Of a stretch of DNA of 64,000 nt, positions 19,155 through 30,702 are shown in pieces. The DNA is from Oxalobacteraceae bacterium (GTDB lineage: Bacteria > Pseudomonadota > Gammaproteobacteria > Burkholderiales > Burkholderiaceae_D): contig JANXTY010000044.1 in the NCBI GenBank assembly GCA_025352145.1, positions 1-64,000 of the forward strand. The letters are read 5' to 3'. Each line of letters starts with the position of its first letter. The stretch's first letter is position 1. The translations under genes and the position numbers were made by a program. Under the pieces are notes generated by a model, which was not told the origin of the DNA, did not search any database, and saw only the letters and a list, made by a program, of their open reading frames with translations.

Positions 19155-19640
19155 ATGAGTACAACCAACGAATTTTATCAACAACTTGAAAGGATGCGTC
19201 CGGTGCTGGTACGTTTTGCGGGTCAATCGTCATTACGTACCTATGTCACGGGCATTTTTAAATATAAAATTATCGACACCCTCCGCTTGGCCAAACGAGA
19301 ATGTTCCAGCGTTAGCGAGAATGAGCAATCCGAAGACGATATGATGGATGCGCTCTTTCTTTCCAATGGACATACGCGCGATGTTCCGAGGGCGTGGGAA
19401 AATCCGGATGCAACCTTCGAGCAAAAGGATTTTTTCAAGGAGATGGAAATGTGTCTTGAAAAATTACCAGCAAAAACCCCGCGTATTTTTTGATGCGTGA
19501 GTGGCTTGAACTCGACACCGAGGAAATTTGTAAGGAATTCGATATCACTACGGCTAATGGCATTAGTTAATTTCTGGTAACAGCATGGCATCCGTGTTTT
19601 ATTTGGTCGGTTCGGCACCCCACATTGGGACGAGGCAGAA
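19155..19640 (+). pseudogene. decayed ECF-type sigma-70 factor gene
   Basis: The reading frame gives 112 residues: a sigma-factor N-terminus (LERMRPVLVRFA) fused directly to a later segment (GQSSLRTYVTGIFKYKIIDTLRLAKRE), so about 35 residues of sigma region 2 are missing. The frame stops after CLEKLPAKTPRIF, and the continuation MREWLELDTEEICKEFDITT, which matches sigma region 4, is found in another frame before a second break. The far end still resembles the family's C-terminus (VWFG-like). An internal deletion and at least one frameshift make a functional product unlikely. No anti-sigma gene follows. Confidence 0.8.
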
Positions 19641-19708
19641 ATACGCAATGGGCTCGTTATTGAGTCGCTTGCTGTGGCAGTCACGTGGGAGCGGAAATGT
19701 CAAATAGC

Positions 19709-20638
19709 TTACGATGAAATAGGGGCCAGATGTCGTTTAACCGAGAGCCATGCTCCAGCCAGGCCTAATAATCCACTGATTACCAGCAATAGAGACGAGG
19801 CAGCTATGCTTAATGGCACAAGCTGAAACTGTGAAGCATAGAGATGGGCAAAATCCGCAATTGTGGCGTTTAAAGGAGATAAGGCCAATGCTACGGCCCC
19901 TAAAGCGATAGTTCCTGAGCACAAGCCAAGGAGTGCGCCTGTATAAAAAAATGGCCTGCGGATAAAGACGTCGGTTGCGCCTAACAGGCGTGACACCGAA
20001 ATTTCATCAAGTTGGGTCATTACTTGCAGCCGTATGGTGTTAAACACAACTGCAATCACCACTACGCCAAGGGTCGTTGCGAGAAATAACAAAGTCATTC
20101 GCAAGATGTTCAATAGTGCAGCCAGGCGTTTAATCCAAGCTGAATCAAGCTGGGCTGATTCAACTCCGGGCAACGCCCTTAGCTCACCTGCAATCTCGTC
20201 GATGCGCATTGCATCAGCTGCATTCTTAAAACTATCGAGTTTGATAACATAGCCGTCAGGAAGAGGATTGCTACCCAGAGTAGCGATCACATCTGGTAGC
20301 CCATTTCTTTGCTTGAGAGCCTTGAGTGCTTTTTCACGGGAAACGAAACTGATCTTCGCGGATTTTTTATTTTTCTCTAAAATGTTCCGAATGGAGGGTT
20401 CTAAAGAAAGCGCATCCTCATGCGCCAGATTCATCTTTAGAAATAAACTGATCTCTGGATCGATAGTGAGGTGTTCCGACATGGGGCGCACGTTTTCGAG
20501 GATGGTTAGACCCGCGAGAGGAAGCGCCAAGGCAATTGCTACCACCACCCCATTCAACGTAAAACTAAAGGGTGTCCGGCGCACATGGCTAAGGGCGGAC
20601 TCTACTGCAAACGCGTGTTGTCTGAGCCAGTTTTTCAT
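19709..20638 (-). CDS. ftsX: FtsX, cell-division ABC transporter permease-like protein
   Basis: This 309-residue inner-membrane protein partners FtsE and links divisome assembly to peptidoglycan hydrolase activation. It has an N-terminal cytoplasmic tail, a membrane segment near residues 28-45 (LNGVVVAIALALPLAGLTI), a periplasmic domain (about 50-175) and three C-terminal membrane helices. It overlaps ftsE by four bases (ATGA), indicating translational coupling. Confidence 0.95.
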   Translation of the reverse strand: MKNWLRQHAFAVESALSHVRRTPFSFTLNGVVVAIALALPLAGLTILENVRPMSEHLTIDPEISLFLKMNLAHEDALSLEPSIRNILEKNKKSAKISFVSREKALKALKQRNGLPDVIATLGSNPLPDGYVIKLDSFKNAADAMRIDEIAGELRALPGVESAQLDSAWIKRLAALLNILRMTLLFLATTLGVVVIAVVFNTIRLQVMTQLDEISVSRLLGATDVFIRRPFFYTGALLGLCSGTIALGAVALALSPLNATIADFAHLYASQFQLVPLSIAASSLLLVISGLLGLAGAWLSVKRHLAPISS

Positions 20639-21318
20639 GCGGCACCCGCCAAAATTGGTTGCCCGATGCTGCCGACAAGCTGTCCTTGCTGCAGATGAAT
20701 CACGCGTCCGGAAATGTCGTTAGCCGGTTCATCATGGGTGGAAATAAGGAGGGTTACACCAGCGGTATGAAAAGCCTTGAGTGCGTTCAGCACTTGAGCG
20801 GCACTATTGCGATCCAAATTGGCAGTTGGTTCATCCGCCAGAATGATCTGCGGACGATTGACAATGGCACGGGCAATCAGAACGCGTTGTTGTTCTCCTC
20901 CAGATAATGCCAGCGGTTGTGATTTAGCCTTTCCGGTTAAGCCGATTAGGTCAAGCGCAGCGAAGGCGCGACTTTCGGCTTCAGTTTTGGATGCGCCAAT
21001 TACAAGCAGCGGCAACATGATATTGGCGAGAACCGACCGATCCAGCAGCAATTGTTGCTGTTGAAAAATCAGGCCGAGGTTGCGTCTTAAGAAGGGGATA
21101 CCTGTGGATTTTAGTTTTCCGATATCCTGGCCGCTGACTTTTACGCTGCCAGCAGTGGGACGTTCTATGGCGGCGATCATTTTCATCAGGGTCGACTTAC
21201 CCGCGCCGGAAGGACCCACCAAATAAATCAGTTCACCCTTAGCGACGGAAAAAGACACATCGTCCAGCGCAGTGGCATCGACGGAATACCGTTTGGAGAC
21301 ATGTTGAAATTGGATCAT
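20635..21318 (-). CDS. ftsE: FtsE, cell-division ATP-binding protein
   Basis: This 227-residue ABC ATPase forms the FtsEX complex. It has Walker A GPSGAGKST (residues 35-43), the signature LSGGEQQR, Walker B IILADEPTAN and the H-loop LISTHDEP. It lies eight bases downstream of ftsY and overlaps ftsX. Confidence 0.97.
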   Translation of the reverse strand: MIQFQHVSKRYSVDATALDDVSFSVAKGELIYLVGPSGAGKSTLMKMIAAIERPTAGSVKVSGQDIGKLKSTGIPFLRRNLGLIFQQQQLLLDRSVLANIMLPLLVIGASKTEAESRAFAALDLIGLTGKAKSQPLALSGGEQQRVLIARAIVNRPQIILADEPTANLDRNSAAQVLNALKAFHTAGVTLLISTHDEPANDISGRVIHLQQGQLVGSIGQPILAGAA

Positions 21319-21326
21319 AAGGGGGA

Positions 21327-22379
21327 CTAATCTAATAAAGCATCGACAAATTCTTGTGCTATGAAAGGTTGCAAGTCTTCAATTTGTTCACCCACACCGA
21401 TGAAATAGATGGGAATAGGCCGGGTCCGCGCAATGGCCGCAATCACGCCACCTTTGGCACTGCCATCGAGTTTGGTCACAATCAGGCCGGTTAGCCCGAG
21501 CGCATCGTCGAACGCCTTCACTTGGGCCAGCGCATTTTGGCCATTATTACCATCGATTACGAGCAAAATTTCGTGTGGCGCAGACGCCATGTCTTTGCCA
21601 ATTACGCGCTTGATTTTTTTGAGTTCTTCCATCAAGTGCAGTTGGGTTGGCAAGCGCCCGGCGGTATCGACCATTACGACATCAATTTTGCGTGCTTTAG
21701 CTGATTGTACCGCGTCAAAAGCGACGGCCGCCGGATCGCCGGACTCTTGCGAAATGACGGTAACGTTATTACGCTCACCCCAGATCGCCAACTGTTCACG
21801 GGCAGCAGCACGAAAGGTATCGCCTGCTGCTAGTAACACACTTTGGTTGTGCGCTTGCAGATGTTTGGCAAGCTTGCCGATGGTGGTGGTTTTCCCTGCG
21901 CCATTGACTCCAGCGATCATGCTTACCAGTGGTTGATGGCGACCTAGTTCGAGGGGTTTTTGTAGCGGCGTCAACAATGCAGTGAGAAGTGTTTTAAGCG
22001 CATTTTTGACCTGCTCGGCCTCAGTGAGTTTTTCTTCTTTAACCTTGGTTCTGAGCGCGTCGAGTAGAAACTGCGTTGCCTCTACACCGGTGTCCGCCAT
22101 TAGTAGGGCAGATTCCAGTTCTTCGTACAACGCATCGCCAATTTTTGCGCCGACAAACAATAAGCTCAGGTTGGATGAAGTTTTTGAAAGCCCTGTTTTT
22201 AAGCGCGCTATCCATGATTTCTTTTGTGGGGAATCTGTTTCTACTTGCGGCACCGCTGTCATCGACAAAGGCAAGGTCGATGTTATAGAAGAGACTGAAG
22301 GGTGTGCCAGGGAATCGGATGTGGTTTCCGGGGGAAAAGCAGTGTCGGCTTTTGGTTTTTTTTTGAAGAAACTAAACAT
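21327..22379 (-). CDS. ftsY: FtsY, signal recognition particle receptor
   Basis: This 350-residue SRP GTPase docks ribosome-SRP complexes at the membrane. A short variable acidic/Pro-rich N-terminal region (about 1-55) is followed by the helical N domain and the G domain: GVNGAGKTTTIGKLA (G1), DTFRAAAREQL (G2), VDTAGRL (G3), TKLDGSAKGG (G4). The A domain is much shorter than in E. coli. It is first in the ftsY-ftsE-ftsX operon. Confidence 0.97.
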   Translation of the reverse strand: MFSFFKKKPKADTAFPPETTSDSLAHPSVSSITSTLPLSMTAVPQVETDSPQKKSWIARLKTGLSKTSSNLSLLFVGAKIGDALYEELESALLMADTGVEATQFLLDALRTKVKEEKLTEAEQVKNALKTLLTALLTPLQKPLELGRHQPLVSMIAGVNGAGKTTTIGKLAKHLQAHNQSVLLAAGDTFRAAAREQLAIWGERNNVTVISQESGDPAAVAFDAVQSAKARKIDVVMVDTAGRLPTQLHLMEELKKIKRVIGKDMASAPHEILLVIDGNNGQNALAQVKAFDDALGLTGLIVTKLDGSAKGGVIAAIARTRPIPIYFIGVGEQIEDLQPFIAQEFVDALLD

Positions 22380-22600
22380 GAGGAATGAGGTTGGGCAAGC
22401 CGAAAAAAATGCAGCAATGCGGTCGGAGAAGATGGAAACGTAGGCATTTTAGCAGAGCATAACGTATCTAATTTATTCCCTCCGTCTTGGTGATGTGCGA
22501 CAAATATTCCGGTATCGATCAAGCCCTTTACAATGGAGGCTGGAAGTGGAATTCCTTAACTTGCTTACGTGACCCCAAACGTCGCCAAAAAATACCTGCC

Positions 22601-24100
<1,500 letters not shown>

Positions 24101-24165
24101 GTCCGGGTGCCTAGCACGCCTGCAAGCGTAGTGCCCCCAGGTTGAGAACCTGAGAGCAGCTTGGC

Positions 24166-27081
24166 TTAGAACTTATACCCAGCCGTCAACTTATAAGCGC
24201 GTCCAAGGATGTCTGCCGCACTGGTGATGTAGCCGGTATAGATCGAATTGGCGGTCACCATTGGGTTGACGTTGGTCACGTTGTTAACGGCTAAACCGAG
24301 GGTCAAACCCTTGAAGCCGGAGTACGACCCAGTCAGGTTGTATTGACTGTACGGTTTTACGTCGGTGTAGGTGGATCCGGCGCGTGGTGTGAGGTCGGTC
24401 AGCCCGGTGTTGTAGCGCTGAGAAACTTGCGCTTTCCACGAACCCATGCGCCAGCCGAGGGAGGCAGTATGTTTCCAGCGGAAGTTCATCTGAGGCATGC
24501 CGGCCAGGCCTGCATTCGAACCGGAACCACCGAAGCGGCCGTCGTTCGTGATGATGCCTACGTTCTGCAACCACACGCCGCCCTTTTCTGCGGTGAACTC
24601 GTATTTCTCATAGTAGCTGCCATCGAGCCGGGCATTAAAGATACCCATCTTGGTTGCAGGGAACTGGTAGGCCGCTGTCATATCGACACCGCGAATACGC
24701 ATTTGACCGCGGTTGGCCTGGCTGGCTACGATATGGTCGATAGTGCCGTCTGCTTTGCGGATAATCTGATCTACGTATTTAGCAGGATTTTGCTGGACTT
24801 CAGCAATGGCTACTGCGCCCAAAACGTCGGAGACAAGAATACCCCAGTAGTCGGCGGTGAGGGTCAGGTTCTTGAGGGGTTCAAGTGCGACACCAAACGA
24901 AAATCCCCTGGATTTCTCAGGCTTGAGGAAGCTGTTGTCTGGCGACTTAGTCCAGTAGTCCGTAGTGACGTTGCAAACCTGGGCGCTTGTGTAGCCGGCT
25001 ACTGGGGTACCGGTATTGGTTACCGTTGGCTGAGCGCTTGGACACAGGACGGGGTCGTCCATCATCTGGGTACGAACTTCAGGCGTAGGATTTTGAATGT
25101 CCATGATAGAGGGGGCGCGGAAGCCCGTGTTCGCCGAAGCGCGCAGCACCACTGATTTGGTGGGCTGAAGCCGGACTGATATTTTTGGATTCACCGTCGT
25201 GACCTTGAGATCGCTGTAATTGTCTGCACGGATCGCCGCATTCAATGTCAGCATTTTTGTCACCGGCGCTTCTATTTCCACGACGGCCGAGCTGATGTCA
25301 CGGTGTAGTCTTTTGGCTACGCCAATGGGGGATTCGCCCACTAAATCATGTTTGGTCACGATACCGAATTTGTCGATAGCCAGCGAGCCATCGGGGTTTT
25401 TTGCGATGTAGTCGGTTGGTGCGCCAAACACGCGAGCGGCGTCTCGGCGATATTCTGCCGAAGCTGCAAACGTCATCTCGCCTCCAGGAAGCGTCATCAC
25501 TTCACGGGAAAGGGTCGCGTCTATACCTTGGTTGAATGCTTGGTTGACGCGATAAGTGTAGTCGCTGGCCTCAATGCTTTTCAGGTAATCGAGTCCGGCG
25601 GCATCTTGCAGCCCGAATGGATTGAGGGTACCGTTGGTGAAACCTGCTTGTGCCTTGGAGTACAGGATGTAGCCGCCGCCTGCACGCGTGTTGCGCTCGG
25701 ACGCGCCATAGTTCAAACCCGCACGGTAATCCCAGCCTGCGACCGTACCTTCGGCTGCCAGCACGATGCGGTCATTGGATTGCTCATCGTTGCGATAGGC
25801 CGAGCCAAGTTCAGCCGGACCCCAGACAAAGAAAATGCTTCGGTTATTCATATTCAGGTTGCTGACCACACCGGGCGTTTTAGCCGGATCGATGAACATG
25901 GCTGGCGAGTTGGCACCCGTGTTGCTGCCTACTACCTGCACGGCTGGCGTGAGGCCATTGCCGGGGTAAAACTTGCTGGTCGATGGCATGTTGTAGGTGG
26001 TGGCGGGAGCCGTACTGCCCGGCGTCTGCATACCACGGTACTTTTGCACGATAAAATTCGAGTGTAGTACTTCCAAGCTGAGTTTATGGTTAGCAGATAA
26101 ATTCCAGCTCGCCTTGCCGAATACATTAGTGATCTCGCTGCCATCGGTTATGGCGTCAAAGAACAGTGGGTCGCGTTCGCAACCGGCATTGGAGTAGCTT
26201 GGAACGGCGCTGACGCTGCCAGCCCCCAGCGTTGCTAGTGAGTAAGGTGCGAGGCAACCTGTAGCGAACGTGGGATTGTAATTCGAGTTGGCGCTAGTCG
26301 AAAAACCGAAATTGGCTGTCGGGCTTTGGTTTTTGTTATCTGGGAGTAGGCCCACGCCCAGATTATTGAGAACCGAAGGACTGAAAAGTTTGGGGCGGTC
26401 ACCCTTAAATAGGGCCGACTTGGTCTGGTGATCAAATGAGGCATATGCGTTCCAGCCATCTTTTGCCAGATTGCCGAAGCCAGCGATGAAGCCGATAGCT
26501 TTAGTTTCTCCCCCTCCGCTGGCTTCAGGTTGGTTCAGTTCTGCTTTGATATCTACGCCTTTAAATGCGCGCTTGGTGTTGAAGTTCACCACACCGCCGA
26601 TAGCATCGGCACCGTAGATTGAGGAAGCGCCGTCGCGCAGGGTTTCGACGCGATCAAGGGCCATACGAGGAATGACCGATACGCTGACATACTGGTCTTG
26701 TAGCGGTTCGTTGGCTAAGCGGCGACCGTTCAGTAGCGTCAGTGTACGCATGGGCCCCAGGCCACGCAGGTTCACTACTGGGCCCGCTGCGCCGGAGTTT
26801 GTACCCAGCGATAAGGATTGCGGCATTTCCAAGACAAGATCTTTCAGTTCGGTATTGCCGCGTGCTTCCAGCTCAGTAGCTTTAATACTCGTGATCGGCA
26901 GCGCCCCCTCATTTGCCACTCGACGGATGAGCGAACCAGTGACTTCAATCAGTTCGATTTTTCCATTAGGACTGGCTGGCGGAGATAAGGATTGCGCTGA
27001 TACTTGATCCATTAAAACAAGGACCGCTACCGCGATGGCTGATGAAAGGCGTCTCGGTGGAAATTTGGTACGGGTATTCAT
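24166..27081 (-). CDS. TonB-dependent outer-membrane receptor
   Basis: This 971-residue outer-membrane receptor takes up large substrates with TonB energy. A signal peptide (to about residue 30) is followed by the plug domain (about 45-170: IEVTGSLIRRVANEG, MRTLTLLNGRR, VETLRDGASSIYGADAIGGVVNF) and a 22-strand beta-barrel ending in a C-terminal aromatic residue (LTAGYKF). The plug pattern is that of the OMR-type receptors often used for oligosaccharides or other polymers. It has a strong AGGAGA ribosome binding site and is divergent from the two DUF5060 hydrolases, with a perfect palindrome between them. I infer that it imports the oligosaccharide those enzymes act on. Confidence 0.93.
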   Translation of the reverse strand: MNTRTKFPPRRLSSAIAVAVLVLMDQVSAQSLSPPASPNGKIELIEVTGSLIRRVANEGALPITSIKATELEARGNTELKDLVLEMPQSLSLGTNSGAAGPVVNLRGLGPMRTLTLLNGRRLANEPLQDQYVSVSVIPRMALDRVETLRDGASSIYGADAIGGVVNFNTKRAFKGVDIKAELNQPEASGGGETKAIGFIAGFGNLAKDGWNAYASFDHQTKSALFKGDRPKLFSPSVLNNLGVGLLPDNKNQSPTANFGFSTSANSNYNPTFATGCLAPYSLATLGAGSVSAVPSYSNAGCERDPLFFDAITDGSEITNVFGKASWNLSANHKLSLEVLHSNFIVQKYRGMQTPGSTAPATTYNMPSTSKFYPGNGLTPAVQVVGSNTGANSPAMFIDPAKTPGVVSNLNMNNRSIFFVWGPAELGSAYRNDEQSNDRIVLAAEGTVAGWDYRAGLNYGASERNTRAGGGYILYSKAQAGFTNGTLNPFGLQDAAGLDYLKSIEASDYTYRVNQAFNQGIDATLSREVMTLPGGEMTFAASAEYRRDAARVFGAPTDYIAKNPDGSLAIDKFGIVTKHDLVGESPIGVAKRLHRDISSAVVEIEAPVTKMLTLNAAIRADNYSDLKVTTVNPKISVRLQPTKSVVLRASANTGFRAPSIMDIQNPTPEVRTQMMDDPVLCPSAQPTVTNTGTPVAGYTSAQVCNVTTDYWTKSPDNSFLKPEKSRGFSFGVALEPLKNLTLTADYWGILVSDVLGAVAIAEVQQNPAKYVDQIIRKADGTIDHIVASQANRGQMRIRGVDMTAAYQFPATKMGIFNARLDGSYYEKYEFTAEKGGVWLQNVGIITNDGRFGGSGSNAGLAGMPQMNFRWKHTASLGWRMGSWKAQVSQRYNTGLTDLTPRAGSTYTDVKPYSQYNLTGSYSGFKGLTLGLAVNNVTNVNPMVTANSIYTGYITSAADILGRAYKLTAGYKF

Positions 27082-27189
27082 AGTTCTTTCTCCTTTTGTA
27101 TTTGTAATAATCAGCTGGTGGAATGATCGCTTCGTACAACGGATTGCTGAGCCTAAATTCCCCCCTTGTCCAGCCCAAATGCCCAGCCA

Positions 27190-27220
27190 TTAAACTCATC
27201 ATATGAATTGATGAGTTTAA
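27190..27220. promoter_or_regulatory. perfect 12+7+12 palindrome between receptor and hydrolase genes
   Basis: TTAAACTCATCA (27190-27201) and TGATGAGTTTAA (27209-27220) are exact inverted copies around a seven-base spacer, halfway between the divergent starts at 27081 and 27326. It contains the ten-base core ACTCATCATA that also occurs inside the two GntR-type sites at 43185 and 43351, so it may be read by the same or a related regulator. Confidence 0.55.
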
Positions 27221-27325
27221 ATGTTCCGTTTGATTTCTTTGTTGTTTTGATGCGTAATCACGTCGCACTAATGTCTTGGGCTGCGGTTTTTGCATCATAA
27301 GTATTAATCGAATAAAAGGGGTGAT

Positions 27326-28951
27326 ATGTACAAATTATTTCGTCAGAAACTGCTACAGGCCCTTAGCATTGGTCTTTTGTCCCAACTCGCATGGAGTCAA
27401 CCGGCGATACCTCCATCAATAGAACCAATGGTTTCTACTTTCCCCTCGGGAAGCGGCAATGTTGAACGATGGGGAGCAATTGAGATAAAACTCATCGGAC
27501 CGGCAGAAGGTAATCCGTTTACCGAGGTCGTGTTATCTGGAAGGTTTAGCCAGGGAGGGCGTGTGGTCGAGGCTGCTGGCTTTTATGATGGTGAGGGAGT
27601 GTACAAGATTCGTTTCATGCCGGACATGGTAGGTACGTGGTACTTTGAAACGACAAGCAATCGGCCGGATTTAAGAGGAAAAAAAGGCTCCTTTAACGTT
27701 ATGGCACCCACTGCAGACAATCATGGTCCGGTCAGCGTGCGCAATATGTATCATTTCGCCTATGCCGATGGCACACCGTTCCGCCAGATTGGGACTACTA
27801 GTTATGCGTGGACACACCAGGGGGATGCGCTCGAAGAACAGACCTTACAGACAGTAGCCACCGCACCTTTCAACAAGTTACGGATGTGCATTTTCCCAAA
27901 GCACTATGAATGGAATAAAAACGAGCCGCTTCTGTATCCCTTTGAGGGGACGGCCCCAGCGAAGTGGGATTTCACCCGCTTTAATCCGGCGTACTTTCGC
28001 CACATAGAACAACGTATCGGCCAACTGCGAACGCTCGGCATCGAGGCCGACATTATCTTATTCCATCCCTACGATAAGGGACATTGGGGTTTTGATCGCA
28101 TGCCGTCAGGAGCGGATGATCGCTATCTGCGCTATGTCGTCGCTCGGCTGGCTGCTTATCGCAATATCTGGTGGTCCATGGGTAATGAGTTCGATTTCAT
28201 GACGGAGAAAATACCGACGGATTGGGATCGGTTTTTTCAAATAGTGCAAGCGGCAGATCCCTACCATCACTTGCGTTCCATCCATAACGGCTCAATTCTT
28301 TACAACCACACGAAACCGTGGGTGACTCATGTAAGCATCCAGAGCGGATCTGCCGCCGAAGATTTTGAACGCGCGGTGATCTACCGCGACATTTATCGTA
28401 AGCCAATCGTGTTTGATGAGGTCAAATACGAGGGTAACTTGCCACAGCGCTGGGGTAATCTTTCGGCTGAAGATATGGTACTGCGTTTCTGGCAGGGTAC
28501 GATCGCCGGCACTTACGTGGGACACAGTGAAAGCTATCTCGATCCCAACGAAATTATCTGGTGGGCCAAAGGCGGTGTGCTGCATGGACAAAGCGCAGCA
28601 CGGCTAGCATTCCTACGCAAAATCATGGAAGACGGTCCAGCCGACGGATTGGATCCTATTGATAAATGGCAGGATTACCCGTTTGCTGGCAAACGCGGGC
28701 AATATTATCTGGGCTACTTTGGGCGCGATGCACGCACTACATGGCCGTTTGAACTTTATAAAGCTGAACTTAAGGACGGCATGAAATTCAAGGCTGAGGT
28801 AATCGATACATGGAATATGACGATTACGTCGGTGGATGGGGTATTTGAAGTGAAGAAGCGCGGCAACTACCTGTTTGCCGATAAAGATGGCCGCAGCATT
28901 GCGCTGCCGGGAAGACCCTATATGGCGTTGAGAATTGTACGACTTCCGTGA
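27326..28951 (+). CDS. secreted DUF5060/DUF5605-type putative glycoside hydrolase 1
   Basis: This 541-residue secreted protein is predicted to be a glycosidase. A signal peptide (about 1-24) is followed by an Ig-like DUF5060 domain (about 40-130: [26 protein letters not shown]), then a TIM barrel with candidate catalytic acids E288 in [10 protein letters not shown] (acid/base) and E365 in [10 protein letters not shown] (nucleophile), the clan GH-A pattern, and a C-terminal beta-sandwich (DUF5605-like; [15 protein letters not shown]). The ribosome binding site is GGGG. It is paralogous to the next gene. Because the adjacent catabolic genes consume D-apiose, an apiosidase-like activity on apiose-bearing pectin is the best guess; it has not been shown for this family here. 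Confidence 0.75.
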   Translation: MYKLFRQKLLQALSIGLLSQLAWSQPAIPPSIEPMVSTFPSGSGNVERWGAIEIKLIGPAEGNPFTEVVLSGRFSQGGRVVEAAGFYDGEGVYKIRFMPDMVGTWYFETTSNRPDLRGKKGSFNVMAPTADNHGPVSVRNMYHFAYADGTPFRQIGTTSYAWTHQGDALEEQTLQTVATAPFNKLRMCIFPKHYEWNKNEPLLYPFEGTAPAKWDFTRFNPAYFRHIEQRIGQLRTLGIEADIILFHPYDKGHWGFDRMPSGADDRYLRYVVARLAAYRNIWWSMGNEFDFMTEKIPTDWDRFFQIVQAADPYHHLRSIHNGSILYNHTKPWVTHVSIQSGSAAEDFERAVIYRDIYRKPIVFDEVKYEGNLPQRWGNLSAEDMVLRFWQGTIAGTYVGHSESYLDPNEIIWWAKGGVLHGQSAARLAFLRKIMEDGPADGLDPIDKWQDYPFAGKRGQYYLGYFGRDARTTWPFELYKAELKDGMKFKAEVIDTWNMTITSVDGVFEVKKRGNYLFADKDGRSIALPGRPYMALRIVRLP

Positions 28952-28964
28952 GCAGACATCTAAT

Positions 28965-30605
28965 ATGATCATTTCTCTCTCGCGTCGCATACTCCTTATC
29001 TGCACAATACTTGTTGTGTCTGTGGCTTGGGGTCAGGCGCCTATTTTTGCCTCTACTGTTTCGGTACCAAAGATAGCCAGCACGTCTTCCGTTGTGTCTT
29101 CAGTGAAGTCAGCGCACACCAATGTTGAGCGATGGGATTTCTTTGAACTAAAGCTTGCCGGTCCTGTTGACGGTAATCCATTCACCGACGTCACGTTGTG
29201 GGCAACGTTTATGCATGGTCAGCGCACCGTACAGGCCACCGGTTTTTACGATGGTGACGGCATCTACAAAATTCGTTTCATGCCCGAGGTAGGTGGCGAG
29301 TGGCGCTATGAAACGACCAGCAATCGACCTGAGTTGCAAGGCAAGACCGGAATTTTCACAGTCACTGCTGCGAGCGCAGGCAACCACGGCCCAGTACGCG
29401 TGCGCAATACATTTCACTTTGCGTATGCGGACGACACGCCGTTCCGCCAGATTGGTACGACTAGTTACGCGTGGATGCATCATGGAGATGTGCTGCAAGA
29501 GCAGACACTGAAAACACTTGCTACAACACCTTTTAATAAATTACGAATGGCTATTTTCCCACAGCGACAAAATCATCCCGTCTCTTTTCCTTTTGCAGGA
29601 ACGCCGCCGACTAAGTGGGATTTCACCCGCTTTAACCCGGCGTACTTTCGTCATGTGGAACAGCGTATCGGTCAACTGCGCGCACTGGGTATCGAGGCTG
29701 ACATTATCCTGTTTCATCCTTACGACAAAGGGCAATGGGGTTTTGACCGCATGCCAGCAGAAGCCGATGATCGCTATCTACGCTATGTCGTCGCACGCCT
29801 GGCTGCTTATCGCAATGTCTGGTGGTCAATGGCTAACGAGTTCGATTTCATGACAGAGAAAACAGCGGCTGACTGGGATCGCTTTTTCCAAATTGTGCAA
29901 TCGTCGGATCCCTACGATCACTTGCGCTCCATTCATAACGGCATGACTTTCTATAATCAAACGCAGCCGTGGGTGACACACGCGAGCATCCAGAGTGGTT
30001 CGGCAGCTGAAGACTTTGGGCGGGCAGCGGTCTTTCGCGATGTCTATCGCAAACCAATCGTATTTGATGAGGTCAAGTATGAAGGGAATTTGCCGCAGCG
30101 CTGGGGTCAACTATCGGCCGAAGAAATGGTACTGCGCTTTTGGGAGGGCACCATTGCCGGTACTTATGTAGGGCATAGTGAAAGTTATCTCGATGCTAAA
30201 GATGGAAGCACATGGTTGGATAAGGGTGGCGTGTTGCGCGGTCAAAGCGTCGCAAGGATTGCATTTTTACGCAAGATCATGGAGGAGGGGCCAGCCGACG
30301 GACTCGATCCCATCGACCCGGGAATAGATTATCCATTTGCCGGAAAGCGCGGAACCTATTACCTCGCTTATTTTGGGCGCGAAAACCATACTACGTGGCC
30401 GTTTGCGCTTTACAAAGCCGAACTCAAGGACGGCATGAAATTTAAGGTAGAGGTTATCGACACATGGAACATGACGATTACTCCTGTAAACGATGTGTTT
30501 GAAGTGGAAAAAAAGGACAACTACATGTTTGTCGATAAAGAGGGGCGCAGCGTTACATTGCCAGACCGGCCGTATATGGCATTGCGGATTACACGGCAGC
30601 CATGA
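28965..30605 (+). CDS. secreted DUF5060/DUF5605-type putative glycoside hydrolase 2
   Basis: This 546-residue paralogue of the preceding gene has the same layout: signal peptide (to about residue 27), DUF5060 (about 50-140), TIM barrel with E292 in [10 protein letters not shown] and E369 in [10 protein letters not shown], and the C-terminal sandwich. Over most of its length it closely matches the first copy, but its N-terminal leader and a stretch after FNKLRM (shorter by several residues) differ. The Gly-to-Ala change next to the acid/base Glu may alter specificity. I chose ATG 28965, 13 bases past the previous stop, over TTG 28935. The pair is a tandem duplication in one operon. Confidence 0.75.
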   Translation: MIISLSRRILLICTILVVSVAWGQAPIFASTVSVPKIASTSSVVSSVKSAHTNVERWDFFELKLAGPVDGNPFTDVTLWATFMHGQRTVQATGFYDGDGIYKIRFMPEVGGEWRYETTSNRPELQGKTGIFTVTAASAGNHGPVRVRNTFHFAYADDTPFRQIGTTSYAWMHHGDVLQEQTLKTLATTPFNKLRMAIFPQRQNHPVSFPFAGTPPTKWDFTRFNPAYFRHVEQRIGQLRALGIEADIILFHPYDKGQWGFDRMPAEADDRYLRYVVARLAAYRNVWWSMANEFDFMTEKTAADWDRFFQIVQSSDPYDHLRSIHNGMTFYNQTQPWVTHASIQSGSAAEDFGRAAVFRDVYRKPIVFDEVKYEGNLPQRWGQLSAEEMVLRFWEGTIAGTYVGHSESYLDAKDGSTWLDKGGVLRGQSVARIAFLRKIMEEGPADGLDPIDPGIDYPFAGKRGTYYLAYFGRENHTTWPFALYKAELKDGMKFKVEVIDTWNMTITPVNDVFEVEKKDNYMFVDKEGRSVTLPDRPYMALRITRQP

Positions 30606-30702
30606 CCCGACTGATTCAACGGAACTGATATTGCTCTTTCTGGCGTGAGGGGGAGCAAGCGCACAGAGTGATCACCATTTTAGAATGTGCATAAGAACGA
30701 AT

